Positions 54,536-63,610 of a DNA stretch of 64,000 nucleotides are shown piece after piece. The DNA comes from Maribacter sp. 4G9 (lineage in GTDB: Bacteria > Bacteroidota > Bacteroidia > Flavobacteriales > Flavobacteriaceae): NCBI RefSeq assembly GCF_002742265.1, contig NZ_MDGL01000039.1, forward strand, positions 61,979 through 125,978, in the 5' to 3' direction. Position numbers and translations under genes: made by a program. The notes beneath the pieces are model-generated. The model ran no database searches. It saw only the letters and a program-made list of their open reading frames with translations, and was not told the origin of the DNA. How positions within the stretch are numbered: position 1 is the stretch's first letter; each line of letters starts with the position of its first letter.

Positions 54536-56797
54536 ATGGCAAATCTAAAGACGCATATGGGACGTAGGGCCTTTATCAAGAATACAAGTTTGGCAAGTGG
54601 AGGTTTGGTACTTGGCTTTAGTATTTTAAACTCCTGCAAATCTGAGCAGGCAAAAGAGATGGCTGTCAGGGAAATGCCCAAAGAATGGTTCGAGATGAAT
54701 TCGTATCTGAAAATAGGTGATAACGGGGTTGTGACCATTTATACGCCCAATCCGGAATTCGGTCAGAATATAAGAACATCTATGCCCATGTTGGTAGCAG
54801 AAGAGTTGGATGTAGATTGGAAAAATGTACTGGTTGAACAGGCGCCCTATCATGCAGACAAATATGGATTTCAATTTACGGGGGGCAGTAGGGGAATAAG
54901 TGCCCGATGGGAGCCGCTTAGAATGGCCGGAGCAACCGCAAGACAGATGTTGATAGCGGCGGCGGCAGAAACCTGGCAGGTACCCAAGGAAGAGGTTACC
55001 GCAGAAGCAGGAGTTTTGCAACATGCAGCCACTAAAAAATCGGCCGGTTACGGAGAAATGGCTTCAGTTGCAGCAACACTTACCGTACCCGAAGAAGTAC
55101 AACTAAAAGAGGTAAAGGATTTTAAACTGGTCAGCCGTTCGCAAAAAAATGTAGATGCAAAAAGCATTGTAACCGGTAGGCCTTTATTTGGCATGGATAT
55201 TCAAGATGAAGGAATGTTGATCGCCATGATCGAACATCCACCAGCATTTGGTTTGACCTTAAAATCAGTGGATGGTGAAGCGGCCAAAGCCATGCCTGGA
55301 ATTAAGGATGTGGTTACGATCAAGAGTTTTAAGGATGGATATGAAAAAGGCGGTTTCGACACCAATGCATTTCCTGAATTGGTTGCGATAGTGGGCAACT
55401 CTACTTGGGAGGTGATGCAAGCTAAAAAGAAATTAAAAGTGGAATGGCAACCCATTACCGCCTATTCAGAAACAATCGCTGGGTTTGGTGGAAAAGAAAC
55501 AATCAACATACCCGCAGGACTGGAATCTACCACGACCCATAAATCACAGATGGAAGCACTTGCCGCAAAACCGGGAAAAGTTGTCCGAAAAGATGGAAAT
55601 CCAGAAGTAGCCTTCAAAAATGCAACAACGATTTTGGAAAGAAGTTACTCAGCGCCTTTTCTTGCTCATAATAACATGGAGCCCTTGAATGCTTTTGCCC
55701 ATGTAGCGGGCGATAAGGCGAAAATTGCAGCGCCGATACAGATTCCGTCTTTGATCATCCCTACCATTGCTAGTAGTCTGGGAATACCGAAAGAGAATAT
55801 TGAGATGGACCTTCCAAGAATGGGCGGTGGTTTTGGCCGCAAGGCCTATGCCCACTTTGTGGTGGAAGCGGCCCTGATTTCACAAAAAGTCAATGCTCCT
55901 ATCAAGTTAGTATATAGCCGTGAAGACGATATGACCAATGGTATTTATCGCCCATCCTATCACGCAACCTATCGCGCAGCTTTTGATGAAAACAATAATT
56001 TAACGGCATTACATGTGAAGGCTGGCGGAGTGCCGGAGAGTCCATTGTTCGCCAATCGTTTTCCGGCCGGGGCCATTGATAATTATATGGCAGAAGAGTG
56101 GACCATTGATTCCAACATTACCATAGGTGCCTTTAGAGCTCCACGATCTAATTTCATGGCCGGTGCCGAACAAGCGTTCTTGGATGAAGTTGCTGAAACC
56201 ATGGGCAAGGACGCCATTCAATTTCGCTTGGACCTGCTAAAACGCGCCAAGGAAAATCCTGTAGGCGAACGGAATGATTATGATGCTGATAGGTACACCG
56301 GAGTCCTGGAATTGGTTCGTGAAAAATCGGCTTGGAAAGAAAATGATGCAACAAAACATCGAGGAGTATCGGCCTATTTTTGCCATAACTCCTATGCGGC
56401 GCATGTACTGGATTTAAAGATGGAAAACGGTAAACCCGTAGTTGAAAAAGTAGTTTGTGCCATTGATTGTGGAGTGGTGGTAAATCCCGATGCAGCAACA
56501 AACATGGCAGAGGGGGCCATTACAGATGGTATTGGTAACGCCTTTTATGGGGAATTGACCTTTCAGGATGGGGTGCCACAGAAAAACAATTTCCACCAAT
56601 ATCAAATGATCCGTATTAACGACGCGCCAAAGGAAATCGACGTACATTTTGTACAGAATGAAATAGACCCCACAGGTATGGGAGAACCGCCATTTCCCCC
56701 TGTTTTTGGAGCGGTGGCCAATGCTTTGTACAAAGCAACGGGCCAACGGCATTATGAACAACCATTCATAACTGACAAACCCCCTCTGGTTGGATAA
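54536..56797 (+). CDS. Molybdopterin subunit of hydroxylase 2 (IorB-like)
   Basis: 753 residues with a Tat signal (GRRAFIKNTSLASGG) and lipobox LNSC. Cofactor motifs GGGFGRKAY and GAFRAPRSNF are present. The active-site Glu is in GMGEPPFPP near the C-terminus. It carries an insert of about 40 residues near 315-355 that copy 1 lacks (GFGGKETINIPAGLEST region). The family and location are as for copy 1. The substrate is unknown. Confidence 0.9.
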   Translation: MANLKTHMGRRAFIKNTSLASGGLVLGFSILNSCKSEQAKEMAVREMPKEWFEMNSYLKIGDNGVVTIYTPNPEFGQNIRTSMPMLVAEELDVDWKNVLVEQAPYHADKYGFQFTGGSRGISARWEPLRMAGATARQMLIAAAAETWQVPKEEVTAEAGVLQHAATKKSAGYGEMASVAATLTVPEEVQLKEVKDFKLVSRSQKNVDAKSIVTGRPLFGMDIQDEGMLIAMIEHPPAFGLTLKSVDGEAAKAMPGIKDVVTIKSFKDGYEKGGFDTNAFPELVAIVGNSTWEVMQAKKKLKVEWQPITAYSETIAGFGGKETINIPAGLESTTTHKSQMEALAAKPGKVVRKDGNPEVAFKNATTILERSYSAPFLAHNNMEPLNAFAHVAGDKAKIAAPIQIPSLIIPTIASSLGIPKENIEMDLPRMGGGFGRKAYAHFVVEAALISQKVNAPIKLVYSREDDMTNGIYRPSYHATYRAAFDENNNLTALHVKAGGVPESPLFANRFPAGAIDNYMAEEWTIDSNITIGAFRAPRSNFMAGAEQAFLDEVAETMGKDAIQFRLDLLKRAKENPVGERNDYDADRYTGVLELVREKSAWKENDATKHRGVSAYFCHNSYAAHVLDLKMENGKPVVEKVVCAIDCGVVVNPDAATNMAEGAITDGIGNAFYGELTFQDGVPQKNNFHQYQMIRINDAPKEIDVHFVQNEIDPTGMGEPPFPPVFGAVANALYKATGQRHYEQPFITDKPPLVG

Positions 56798-56814
56798 CTT
56801 TATCTAAATATTCT

Positions 56815-57246
56815 ATGGGATACCAAAAAGAAATTTTATCCTTTGTGACAACAATGATTTTCTCTTTTTCGGGGCTAGCACAGGTAAGTGATGATGCAAC
56901 AATAAATGAAAACATGATGGTCAGGATTGCAGCCCTAGAAATATATCCTGAATATTTAGAGGAATATAAGGCCATTTTAAAGGAAGAGTCCAAAGCCTCT
57001 GTGCGTTTGGAACCGGGTGTAATTTGCATTTATCCCGTGTACCAGAAAGAGCATCCCAACCAAGTTCGTTTACTGGAGATCTATGCAGATACCAATGCGT
57101 ACCAATCGCATTTAAAAACCCCGCATTTTCTGAAGTATAAAACGGCCACCCTAAAAATGGTGAAGCACTTGGAACTGATCGATATGGAATCGATGGATCC
57201 AGAATCCATGCCATCTATCTTTTCCAAGTTAGAAAAAAAACATTAA
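56815..57246 (+). CDS. Exported antibiotic-biosynthesis-monooxygenase (ABM) domain protein
   Basis: 143 residues. A signal peptide (about 1-22, ending SGLAQ) is followed by an ABM-type ferredoxin-like fold (VRIAALEIYPEYLEEYKAIL, EPGVICIYPVY, HLKTPHFLKYK). ABM proteins include cofactor-free monooxygenases and quinol-modifying enzymes. It lies between two hydroxylase large subunits with 17- and 11-base gaps, so it is part of the operon. Confidence 0.82.
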   Translation: MGYQKEILSFVTTMIFSFSGLAQVSDDATINENMMVRIAALEIYPEYLEEYKAILKEESKASVRLEPGVICIYPVYQKEHPNQVRLLEIYADTNAYQSHLKTPHFLKYKTATLKMVKHLELIDMESMDPESMPSIFSKLEKKH

Positions 57247-57257
57247 AATTAAATTTC

Positions 57258-59507
57258 ATGTCTACTGTAAAAACTAAAATAGGGAGAAGGTCCTTTATCA
57301 AAAGTTCGGCAATGGCCGGTGGTGGCATGATGCTCGGTTTTAGCTGGTTGGCTTCTTGTAAAATGTCCCCAGAAGAGGTGAACGCATTACCGAAGGAATG
57401 GTTCAAGATCAATGGTTATTTAAAGATTGCCGATAATGGACAAGTGACTATTTTATCTCCAAATCCGGAGGGCGGTCAGAATGTAAAAACATCCATGCCG
57501 ATGATCGTTGCCGATGAACTGGACGTTGATTGGAAAAATGTTATCGTGGAACAAGCTCCCTTGGATACTGCGGCTTTTACACTGCAATTTTTAGGTGGAA
57601 GCCAATCCATTCGTAGGGGTTGGGAAGGCCTACGGATGGCCGGTGCTTCGGCAAAGGCCATGTTGATTGCGGCCGCTGCGGAAGCTTGGCAAGTACCCAT
57701 GGAAGAACTTACGGCTGCCAACGGAATTGTAACACATGCAGCTAGTGACAAAAGCGCCACCTACGGGGAATTGGCTTCCGCTGCAGCAACTATGAAGGTG
57801 CCTGATGAAGTTCAATTAAAGGACATCAAGGATTTCAATATCATAGGAACTTCCCATAAAAATGTGGACGGACACAAAATCGTTACCGGAAAACCCTTGT
57901 TTGGCGTAGATACTTATACAGAGGGTATGCTGACCGCCATGATAGTTCATCCCCCTGCATTTGGATTAAAATTAAAATCCATTGACGACAGCGAGGCCAA
58001 AAACATGCCCGGCATCAAGGATGTCTTTACCATTAAGGTATTTAACGACGATTATGAGAAGGCCTTTTTTGATACGAGGACCTTCAATGAAGTGGCGGTT
58101 GTTGTTGGAAAGTCCACCTGGGAGGTAATGCAGGCCAAAAAAGTATTGAAAATTGAATGTGAGCCCATAGAAAGTACGACAGAAAGTCGGGACCGGTTTG
58201 GTCGCAAATGGCAGGAACATACGCCTTCAGATTTGGAAAGCACCTCCAAACACTATGCGGAGATGGAAGCCATCGCTTCCAAAAAAGCGACGGTAAAACG
58301 TAGGGACGGCAATCCTGAAAATGCCTTTAAAAATGCGGCCAAGGTTTTGGAGGCTACCTATACGGCCCCTTTCTTGGCCCATAATTGTATGGAGCCCATG
58401 AACTTTTTTGCCGATGTTTCCCAGGACAAGGCCTTGCTTATTGGCCCGTTGCAAAAACCCGAACTAACGGAGCAGACCCTTTCCGCACGATTGGGCATGC
58501 CCGTGGAAAATATCGATATTCAAATGACCCGTTTGGGCGGGGGCTATGGCCGAAGATCTTATGCACATTGGCTCGTGGAAGCGGCCCTTATTTCCCAGAA
58601 AATGAAGGCCCCCGTAAAACTGGTGTATTCCCGTGAGGACGATATGACCAATGGTATCTACCGTCCCTCCTACAGGGCCACCTATCGGGCAGCGTTGGAT
58701 GCCGATAACAACCTCATCGGCTTTCATGTAAAAACGGGTGGAATTCCTCAGAGTCCCCTGCATGAAAACCGTTTCCCAGCAGGTGCCATTGAAAATTACC
58801 TGGCGGAAGATTGGACCATTGACACCAACTTGACCGTAGGTTCCTTCAGGGCGCCTAGCTCCAATTTTATCGCATGTGCAGAACAGTCCTTCCTGGATGA
58901 AGTGGCCGAAGCTATTGGTAAGGACCCGATTGATTTTCGGTTGGAATTATTGGAACGTGCCCAAAACGACCCAGTTGGGGAAAACAACGATTATGAGGCC
59001 CACCGGTATGCCGGGGTTTTGAAACTGGTCAAGGAAAAATCCGGTTGGGTGAATAAAGAGGAAGGACTATCCCGAGGGGTAGCCGCCTATTTCTGCCATA
59101 ATTCCTATGCCGCCCAAGTATTGGACCTGACTTGGGAAAATAATGAACCGGTCATTAAAAAGGTAACCTGTGCCATCGATTGTGGAATCGTGGTCAACCC
59201 GGATGCCGCAACGAATCTGGCCGAGGGCGGAATCGTGGACGGCATTGGAAATGCACTCTACGGGGAAATTTCCTTTAAGGACGGTGTGCCGGACCAACGG
59301 AATTTCGATACCTACCGCATGATCCGCATGAGCGAGGCACCCAAGGAAATCAATGTGCACTTTGTGGAAAGCGACATCCATCCCACGGGATTGGGAGAAC
59401 CTTCCTTCCCTCCTATTTTTGCCGCTTTGGCGAATGCCATGTACAAGTCTACTGGAAAACGCTCGTACAAACAACCCTTTTTAAAGGAACGCGAACTGCT
59501 TGGGTAA
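57258..59507 (+). CDS. Molybdopterin subunit of hydroxylase 3 (IorB-like), no small subunit of its own
   Basis: 749 residues with a Tat signal (GRRSFIKSSAMAGGG) and lipobox WLASC, nearly the same as copy 1 at the N-terminus. Cofactor motifs GGGYGRRSY and GSFRAPSSNF are present. The active-site Glu is in GLGEPSFPP. It shares the insert near residue 315 with copy 2. No third 2Fe-2S gene is present, so it probably shares a small subunit. Confidence 0.9.
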   Translation: MSTVKTKIGRRSFIKSSAMAGGGMMLGFSWLASCKMSPEEVNALPKEWFKINGYLKIADNGQVTILSPNPEGGQNVKTSMPMIVADELDVDWKNVIVEQAPLDTAAFTLQFLGGSQSIRRGWEGLRMAGASAKAMLIAAAAEAWQVPMEELTAANGIVTHAASDKSATYGELASAAATMKVPDEVQLKDIKDFNIIGTSHKNVDGHKIVTGKPLFGVDTYTEGMLTAMIVHPPAFGLKLKSIDDSEAKNMPGIKDVFTIKVFNDDYEKAFFDTRTFNEVAVVVGKSTWEVMQAKKVLKIECEPIESTTESRDRFGRKWQEHTPSDLESTSKHYAEMEAIASKKATVKRRDGNPENAFKNAAKVLEATYTAPFLAHNCMEPMNFFADVSQDKALLIGPLQKPELTEQTLSARLGMPVENIDIQMTRLGGGYGRRSYAHWLVEAALISQKMKAPVKLVYSREDDMTNGIYRPSYRATYRAALDADNNLIGFHVKTGGIPQSPLHENRFPAGAIENYLAEDWTIDTNLTVGSFRAPSSNFIACAEQSFLDEVAEAIGKDPIDFRLELLERAQNDPVGENNDYEAHRYAGVLKLVKEKSGWVNKEEGLSRGVAAYFCHNSYAAQVLDLTWENNEPVIKKVTCAIDCGIVVNPDAATNLAEGGIVDGIGNALYGEISFKDGVPDQRNFDTYRMIRMSEAPKEINVHFVESDIHPTGLGEPSFPPIFAALANAMYKSTGKRSYKQPFLKERELLG

Positions 59508-59521
59508 TCCACGGATACTTC

Positions 59522-60025
59522 CTAGAGATTAGAAAACAATAGAAAAGGTGCTTCTCTGTCCAAAGGCTGCACGGTGCCGATTTCAGAAAAACCCAGTTTG
59601 GACAACAATTTTTGAGATCGAACATTATTCGTTGTTGTCACCGCCATAACTTCTGTAAAGTTCAGTTCCAATACACCATATTCCATGACGGTGCGGCATG
59701 CTTCCAGCATGTAGCCAAAGCCTTCATATTGGGGCAACATGGCAAAACCGATATCCGGGGCATCCAGATAGTCCCTTTTAAGAAATCCGCAGATTCCAAT
59801 GGGTTGGATCGATTCCTTCAACGAAACCTTCCAAAGTCCGAAGCCATTATGCCGATACGATGCCAACAAACTCTTTTCGATGTACGCTTCGGCATCCTCC
59901 TTGGTTTGTATACCCCGGTCCCCGATGTGTTCCAACCAGGTGGGACTGTTCAAAAGTTGAAAAAAGAAATCGGCATCCGCGATAGTCGCTTTATCTATAA
60001 TTAATCTAACGGTTAACAACTCCAT
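59522..60025 (-). CDS. GNAT-family N-acetyltransferase (RimJ/RimL-like)
   Basis: 167 residues. The fold is recognised from LTVRLIIDKATIADADF at the start, the acetyl-CoA loop region IGFAMLPQYEGFGYMLEA (about 93-110), and the late NVRSQKLLSKLGF. The substrate is not evident. It is convergent with the hydroxylase cluster and only 14 bases from its end. No strong terminator was seen between them. Confidence 0.88.
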   Translation of the reverse strand: MELLTVRLIIDKATIADADFFFQLLNSPTWLEHIGDRGIQTKEDAEAYIEKSLLASYRHNGFGLWKVSLKESIQPIGICGFLKRDYLDAPDIGFAMLPQYEGFGYMLEACRTVMEYGVLELNFTEVMAVTTTNNVRSQKLLSKLGFSEIGTVQPLDREAPFLLFSNL

Positions 60026-60165
60026 TTTACTGCCTTTTAAATCGTTCTAAAGTAGCTTCCTCCTTTTTAATTAGTTCATAAGTAATATATTTAGAGGTGC
60101 CAAGATGGAATGGAAACCACATTAAACACCAGAGGAAAATAATGTTTTGGTACAATTGATTCCGT

Positions 60166-60855
60166 TCAAACTTGACCCAGTCCCTTTACATACTGCGCAA
60201 TATATGCCTCCTTATGTTTGAGTTTATACTGAACGATGTATCTAGGGTGATCAAAGACCACAAAGGAATCAAATAATTGAGCCTCCTCATTGATTTTCTT
60301 AAAAAACTGGGCGTTCTTCTTTCCCAGGATGTAACATACCGAAGTATCAATGCCAAAGGCTATTTGTTGCCGTAGTGTTGAAACGATAAATTCCTTGGTG
60401 GATTCAAACAATTGTGGGTAATCATAGTAATTGCAATTGACCCAATTCCCTTTTTTATTTTTTTCAATAAATCCCAACGGACAGATGGAATTGATGTAAA
60501 ACTTGCTGTAAAATTTTTCACTACCGCCATAGGCCCTGATCATATCGTATACAAAGACCGATGAGGGCTCGTGGGTCTGTAGGGATGCTGTTTCAATGCC
60601 ACATGCCTCTGATAACCGTTTCGTGTCCGTAAAGGGAATACCCGTGGCTCCGGCTCCCAATCTTCCAGGGTTGATCCCCAAGATTATGTTGCGCGCCTGG
60701 GTATCGCTAAAAAATTTGGTGTAGAATTGTTCCAGAATTTCAAGCACCACTTCATTTTCCGTAAAGGGATTCATCACTTGGATGTTTTCTCCTAAGTCAT
60801 CATTAAACGATAGGTTTTTATGAAAGGAGATTACTTTTTCCGCAAACGTGGCCAT
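60166..60855 (-). CDS. SMUG2-type uracil-DNA glycosylase family protein (DUF4918-like)
   Basis: 229 residues. The segment GINPGRLGAGATGIPFTD (about 65-82) matches the SMUG-type catalytic loop G-x-N-P, and DHPRY (about 207-211) the DNA-intercalation loop. Such enzymes remove uracil or hypoxanthine from DNA. There is no signal peptide. The 140 bases upstream of the GNAT gene hold no clear element. Confidence 0.8.
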   Translation of the reverse strand: MATFAEKVISFHKNLSFNDDLGENIQVMNPFTENEVVLEILEQFYTKFFSDTQARNIILGINPGRLGAGATGIPFTDTKRLSEACGIETASLQTHEPSSVFVYDMIRAYGGSEKFYSKFYINSICPLGFIEKNKKGNWVNCNYYDYPQLFESTKEFIVSTLRQQIAFGIDTSVCYILGKKNAQFFKKINEEAQLFDSFVVFDHPRYIVQYKLKHKEAYIAQYVKGLGQV

Positions 60856-60924
60856 GTTAAGATGATTTTGGGCGACAAACTACAAAACGATACGCGATTC
60901 CCCAAAGCGACTTGGCATTTGGAA

Positions 60925-60959
60925 TTTGAGATTTGAGATTTGAGAGTTGAGAGTTGAGA
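60925..60959 (+). repeat. Heptad array H: KTTGAGA units
   Basis: Five units of 7 bases, three TTTGAGA and two GTTGAGA, in one phase. The array lies between the glycosylase start and the flavodoxin-fold gene stop. It shares the G/T-T-T phase of the other arrays. No four-helix-bundle gene is nearby. Confidence 0.85.
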
Positions 60960-60967
60960 CTAATGGA

Positions 60968-61552
60968 CTACTTATTTTTCTCCCCAAGACGCTCCACCTT
61001 TCGCAACCATTTTTCCCGAAAAGATTCCTTCGAAAGCCGAATGGGGCCAATGGCGGTAATCCTTACGGATTTCACACCAATGAACTGCATGGTCAGCTTT
61101 TTCATGGCCGTATGGCTGGGACTCCCATTGAACAACCTATAATACCAGGGGGGCTGGTCCATGGTACAGATGATTCTTGCCGACTTTCCCAAAAATAACC
61201 TATCCCACCACAGGGAACCTTCGCGTTTTTTAAAGGCAAAACCCGGCAAGAGCACCCTATCCAAAAAACCTTTCAAAAGGGCAGGGACCGAACCCCACCA
61301 TACGGGATACACCCAAACTAGGTGATCCGCCCATTTCAAACACTCTTGGGCCATCACCAGGTCCAGTTCCAATTCCGTGCGTTTTCTATAGCCAAATGCA
61401 AGATTGGGATTAAAGGTCAACTCTCTAAGGACGAGTTCCTTTACCTCTGCACCGGAGGTCAATGCCCCCTTTTTATAGGCCGCTGCCAGGGCAAAGTTGT
61501 AGCTTTTATTGTCCGGATGGCCGTTGATGATCAGTATTTTCTTGGGTGGCAT
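60968..61552 (-). CDS. NAD(P)H dehydrogenase (quinone)-like flavodoxin-fold protein
   Basis: 194 residues. The N-terminus KILIINGHPDNKSYN is the FMN phosphate loop of the Kef-regulator/MdaB type (Flavodoxin_2) family. WVYPVWWGSVPALLKGFLDRVLLPGFAF is the other hallmark. Such enzymes reduce quinones by two electrons. It is cytoplasmic and has no operon partner nearby. Confidence 0.9.
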   Translation of the reverse strand: MPPKKILIINGHPDNKSYNFALAAAYKKGALTSGAEVKELVLRELTFNPNLAFGYRKRTELELDLVMAQECLKWADHLVWVYPVWWGSVPALLKGFLDRVLLPGFAFKKREGSLWWDRLFLGKSARIICTMDQPPWYYRLFNGSPSHTAMKKLTMQFIGVKSVRITAIGPIRLSKESFREKWLRKVERLGEKNK

Positions 61553-61960
61553 TTTTTGGTTCTTAATTGGGTGAAACGATGGCCCTAAATGTAGTCAAAT
61601 ACAAGTTTGTTCAAAAAAAATTGAAAAAGGCTGCGGAACAATTTTTATTGTTTTTCAAAACCGAAGCCTAAAAGCTCGCATTTAACTAGGTTCTTGATAA
61701 AACTTTTCGCTTACTCTTGGGTTGCAGGCCTATTTACTGTTTGCCGAGTATACCCAAAACTAAAAATACGCCATTATCAATAGCAAACGGAAACGGTATT
61801 GGCGAGAACAGGCAATTACTCATAGCCATTGTGCCTATTGCACAACTTCTTTTTTAATCAAATTATGAATTAATAGCAGTTTTGAAAAATAACATACACT
61901 TAAAAATCAGGAAAATCCTATTTTATTAAAAATTTAGACTTGTGCAACGGATACCATTTA
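61553..61960. other. 408-base spacer with short inverted repeats
   Basis: No gene was found. It contains TTGAAAAA and TTTTTCAA arms near 61620-61655, and TTGTGC-GCACAA at 61829-61845. A related TTGTGCAAC is at 61940-61948, and TTAGCAAC at 61961-61968 overlaps the stop of the next gene. The last three are near the edge of a two-gene accessory unit. Confidence 0.5.
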
Positions 61961-62449
61961 TTAGCAACTGCGTTTTCTAACATTTAATGCTTCTGTCCAA
62001 TTTATTTTTGGTCTGTCTTTTGGATAGCCGATTTCAATTCTATACTTTTTTCTATCATTCGAAAAATCCCACCATTTTTTAGAGTAGTCTCTATTTTTGG
62101 CAAAGTCAACAACCAGCCTAAATTGGTCTTCGACACAAGGGTCAGTTTTGTAACCTTTCTTCTTTTCATATTGGTCTGTCAATTCCGCACCACTTTTTCC
62201 ATTCAAGTCCTCAATTCTGTAATAACCTAGAAAAACCAAATCTTTTGCGAATTCAATTCCGATTGACGGGATTTGTTGAAAATCGGCTAAAGCAAAGATT
62301 TCCTTTGCTCTGATTTCTGACACATTTAGTAATACGGCTAGTTCGTCAGAAGCATATTCTAAAATCTCGGACTTCTTTATTTTGTTCTTTCGCAGATTTT
62401 TTCTTTCTGTTTCGGAAAGTTCCAATTTTATGTTTTTCTTATTTTTCAT
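61961..62449 (-). CDS. Helix-hairpin-helix protein of the Cdd1 (pathogenicity locus) type
   Basis: 162 residues, basic N-terminus. The segment QQIPSIGIEFAKDLVFLGY fits a helix-hairpin-helix, and EKKGYKTDPCVEDQFRLVVDFA is typical of Cdd1-like proteins. They may bind DNA, but the function is unknown. It is 11 bases after the VOC gene and its stop codon lies within a GTTGCTAA motif. Confidence 0.75.
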   Translation of the reverse strand: MKNKKNIKLELSETERKNLRKNKIKKSEILEYASDELAVLLNVSEIRAKEIFALADFQQIPSIGIEFAKDLVFLGYYRIEDLNGKSGAELTDQYEKKKGYKTDPCVEDQFRLVVDFAKNRDYSKKWWDFSNDRKKYRIEIGYPKDRPKINWTEALNVRKRSC

Positions 62450-62460
62450 AATCCTAAAAA

Positions 62461-62934
62461 CTATTCTTTTAGATTGAAATATGGATTGTAAATAAGTCCG
62501 ATTACATTTCCGAATGGGTCTTTTAGCGTTGCAGTCATCATTTCTCCACCAGGATTATAAGGTTTTTCATTTTCCGTTGCTCCTAATGATATAAGTCTGT
62601 CATAAACTTCTTGGATATTCTCAACTCCCCAATATGAAACAACACTTTCTATTTTTTTCCCTTTCGTTCCTTCTTCTGGCTGAAGTCCCAATTCGTAGCC
62701 ACCAATATTAAACCCGACATAATATGGTTCGTCAAAATATGCTTTCGTTTCAAAAGCATTCGCATACCAATCTCTTGCTTTTTCGATATCACCAACTTTA
62801 TAAATAGTGGTTCTTAAACCTAAGATTGATGTTTTTTCCATTTGTTTTTCGGTTTGATTGGTTGCATTTTTTTCTTGAGAATAACCAAATTGTACTAATA
62901 AAGTCATACTTCCGATGAGTATTGTTCTTTTCAT
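62461..62934 (-). CDS. VOC-family (glyoxalase-like) protein with signal peptide
   Basis: 157 residues. A signal peptide is likely at 1-20 (ILIGSMTLLVQFGYSQ). One glyoxalase/bleomycin-resistance fold follows (LRTTIYKVGDIEKARDWYAN, GLQPEEGTKG, ATLKDPFGNVIGLIYNP). Such proteins bind metal and small ligands. An exported VOC protein is unusual but seen in Bacteroidota. It forms a two-gene unit with the Cdd1-like gene. Confidence 0.82.
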   Translation of the reverse strand: MKRTILIGSMTLLVQFGYSQEKNATNQTEKQMEKTSILGLRTTIYKVGDIEKARDWYANAFETKAYFDEPYYVGFNIGGYELGLQPEEGTKGKKIESVVSYWGVENIQEVYDRLISLGATENEKPYNPGGEMMTATLKDPFGNVIGLIYNPYFNLKE

Positions 62935-63154
62935 AATTTTTGTTCAGGTTGTTGCTAACGAGAGGGCTACGCGCAGTGCGGCCTTGGATTTTGGTTTTGT
63001 CGTACTAAAAGTACGTAATAAACGAAAAGACAATGGTGGCCGCGCCAAATTGCGTTTAGCCGGTGATGTGCTGCGTTGAAATGGCCGTGGCGGCGTCTTT
63101 GGCGGCTAGGTCCTCTCATCCTACGGATTATGCAAACTGGTATAGCCTCGCTAG

Positions 63155-63173
63155 CACAAGCGTCACGCTTGTG
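63155..63173. repeat. REP-like palindrome
   Basis: CACAAGCG-TCA-CGCTTGTG is a perfect 8-base inverted repeat with a 3-base loop, in GC-rich surroundings. This is the layout of REP sequences moved by REP-associated transposases, though no such gene is in the window. Confidence 0.5.
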
Positions 63174-63371
63174 ATCGGGCCAGAGGCACGAGCAAGGAAG
63201 CTCACAATCAAAGTAGAATGGCCCGTAACACAGAACAATGTAGGTGACCTTGCCCATGGCAGGGATCACATCGGTTAGCAAGTGGCCGGGCCTATTATAG
63301 CTTATAATCATACAGATGCCGGTGAACGCCGATAACGGTGTATCACATATAGGATGCCGAGCAAGTTATAT

Positions 63372-63420
63372 GGTATTGAATGGTTGATAATCCTATCGGA
63401 ATTATCAACGATTCAACACC
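63372..63420. repeat. Long hairpin with 20-base arms
   Basis: Arms 63372-63391 (GGTATTGAATGGTTGATAAT) and 63401-63420 pair at 18 of 20 positions around a 9-base loop. There is no adjacent T run, so a recombination or replication structure, or an IS end, is more likely than a terminator. Confidence 0.65.
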
Positions 63421-63610
63421 CCAAAACCATCATTATGAAGTAATTGAAAAATAAATACTAACTTTAGAGAACTGGACTAGGGCTTTTCATAGGATACATT
63501 GTTGTACACTGGCTTTTCTTTCCGCAAACTTGCTAGCGTTGGCAGAAGACATACTCTTTTGCAATTTTTGGCTTTAGCATTGGCTGGTGCGAATTGCAAA
63601 TGTGTATGGC

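Larger units (their letters stand above)
62935..63610. other. 676-base repeat-rich gene-poor region
   Basis: No convincing gene. The part 62950-63300 is richer in G and C than the rest of the window and has a GCGC-rich start (GTTGCTAACGAGAGGG). It includes a perfect short palindrome at 63155-63173 and a 20-base-arm hairpin at 63372-63420. Open frames here have no typical codon pattern. The region looks like a collection of mobile-element or repeat remnants. Confidence 0.55.

Noticed and set aside
61829..62960. Classical integron with attC sites
   Set aside because: The motifs do not match the GTTRRRY/RYYYAAC core pair well and no integrase gene is present, so it is kept only as a weak cassette idea.
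62967..63311. 114-codon open frame on the minus strand in the repeat-rich region
   Set aside because: Its composition is rich in Cys, His, Arg and Trp with no domain pattern. It covers the REP-like palindrome and GC-rich repeat, so it is most likely an accidental frame in repeat DNA.
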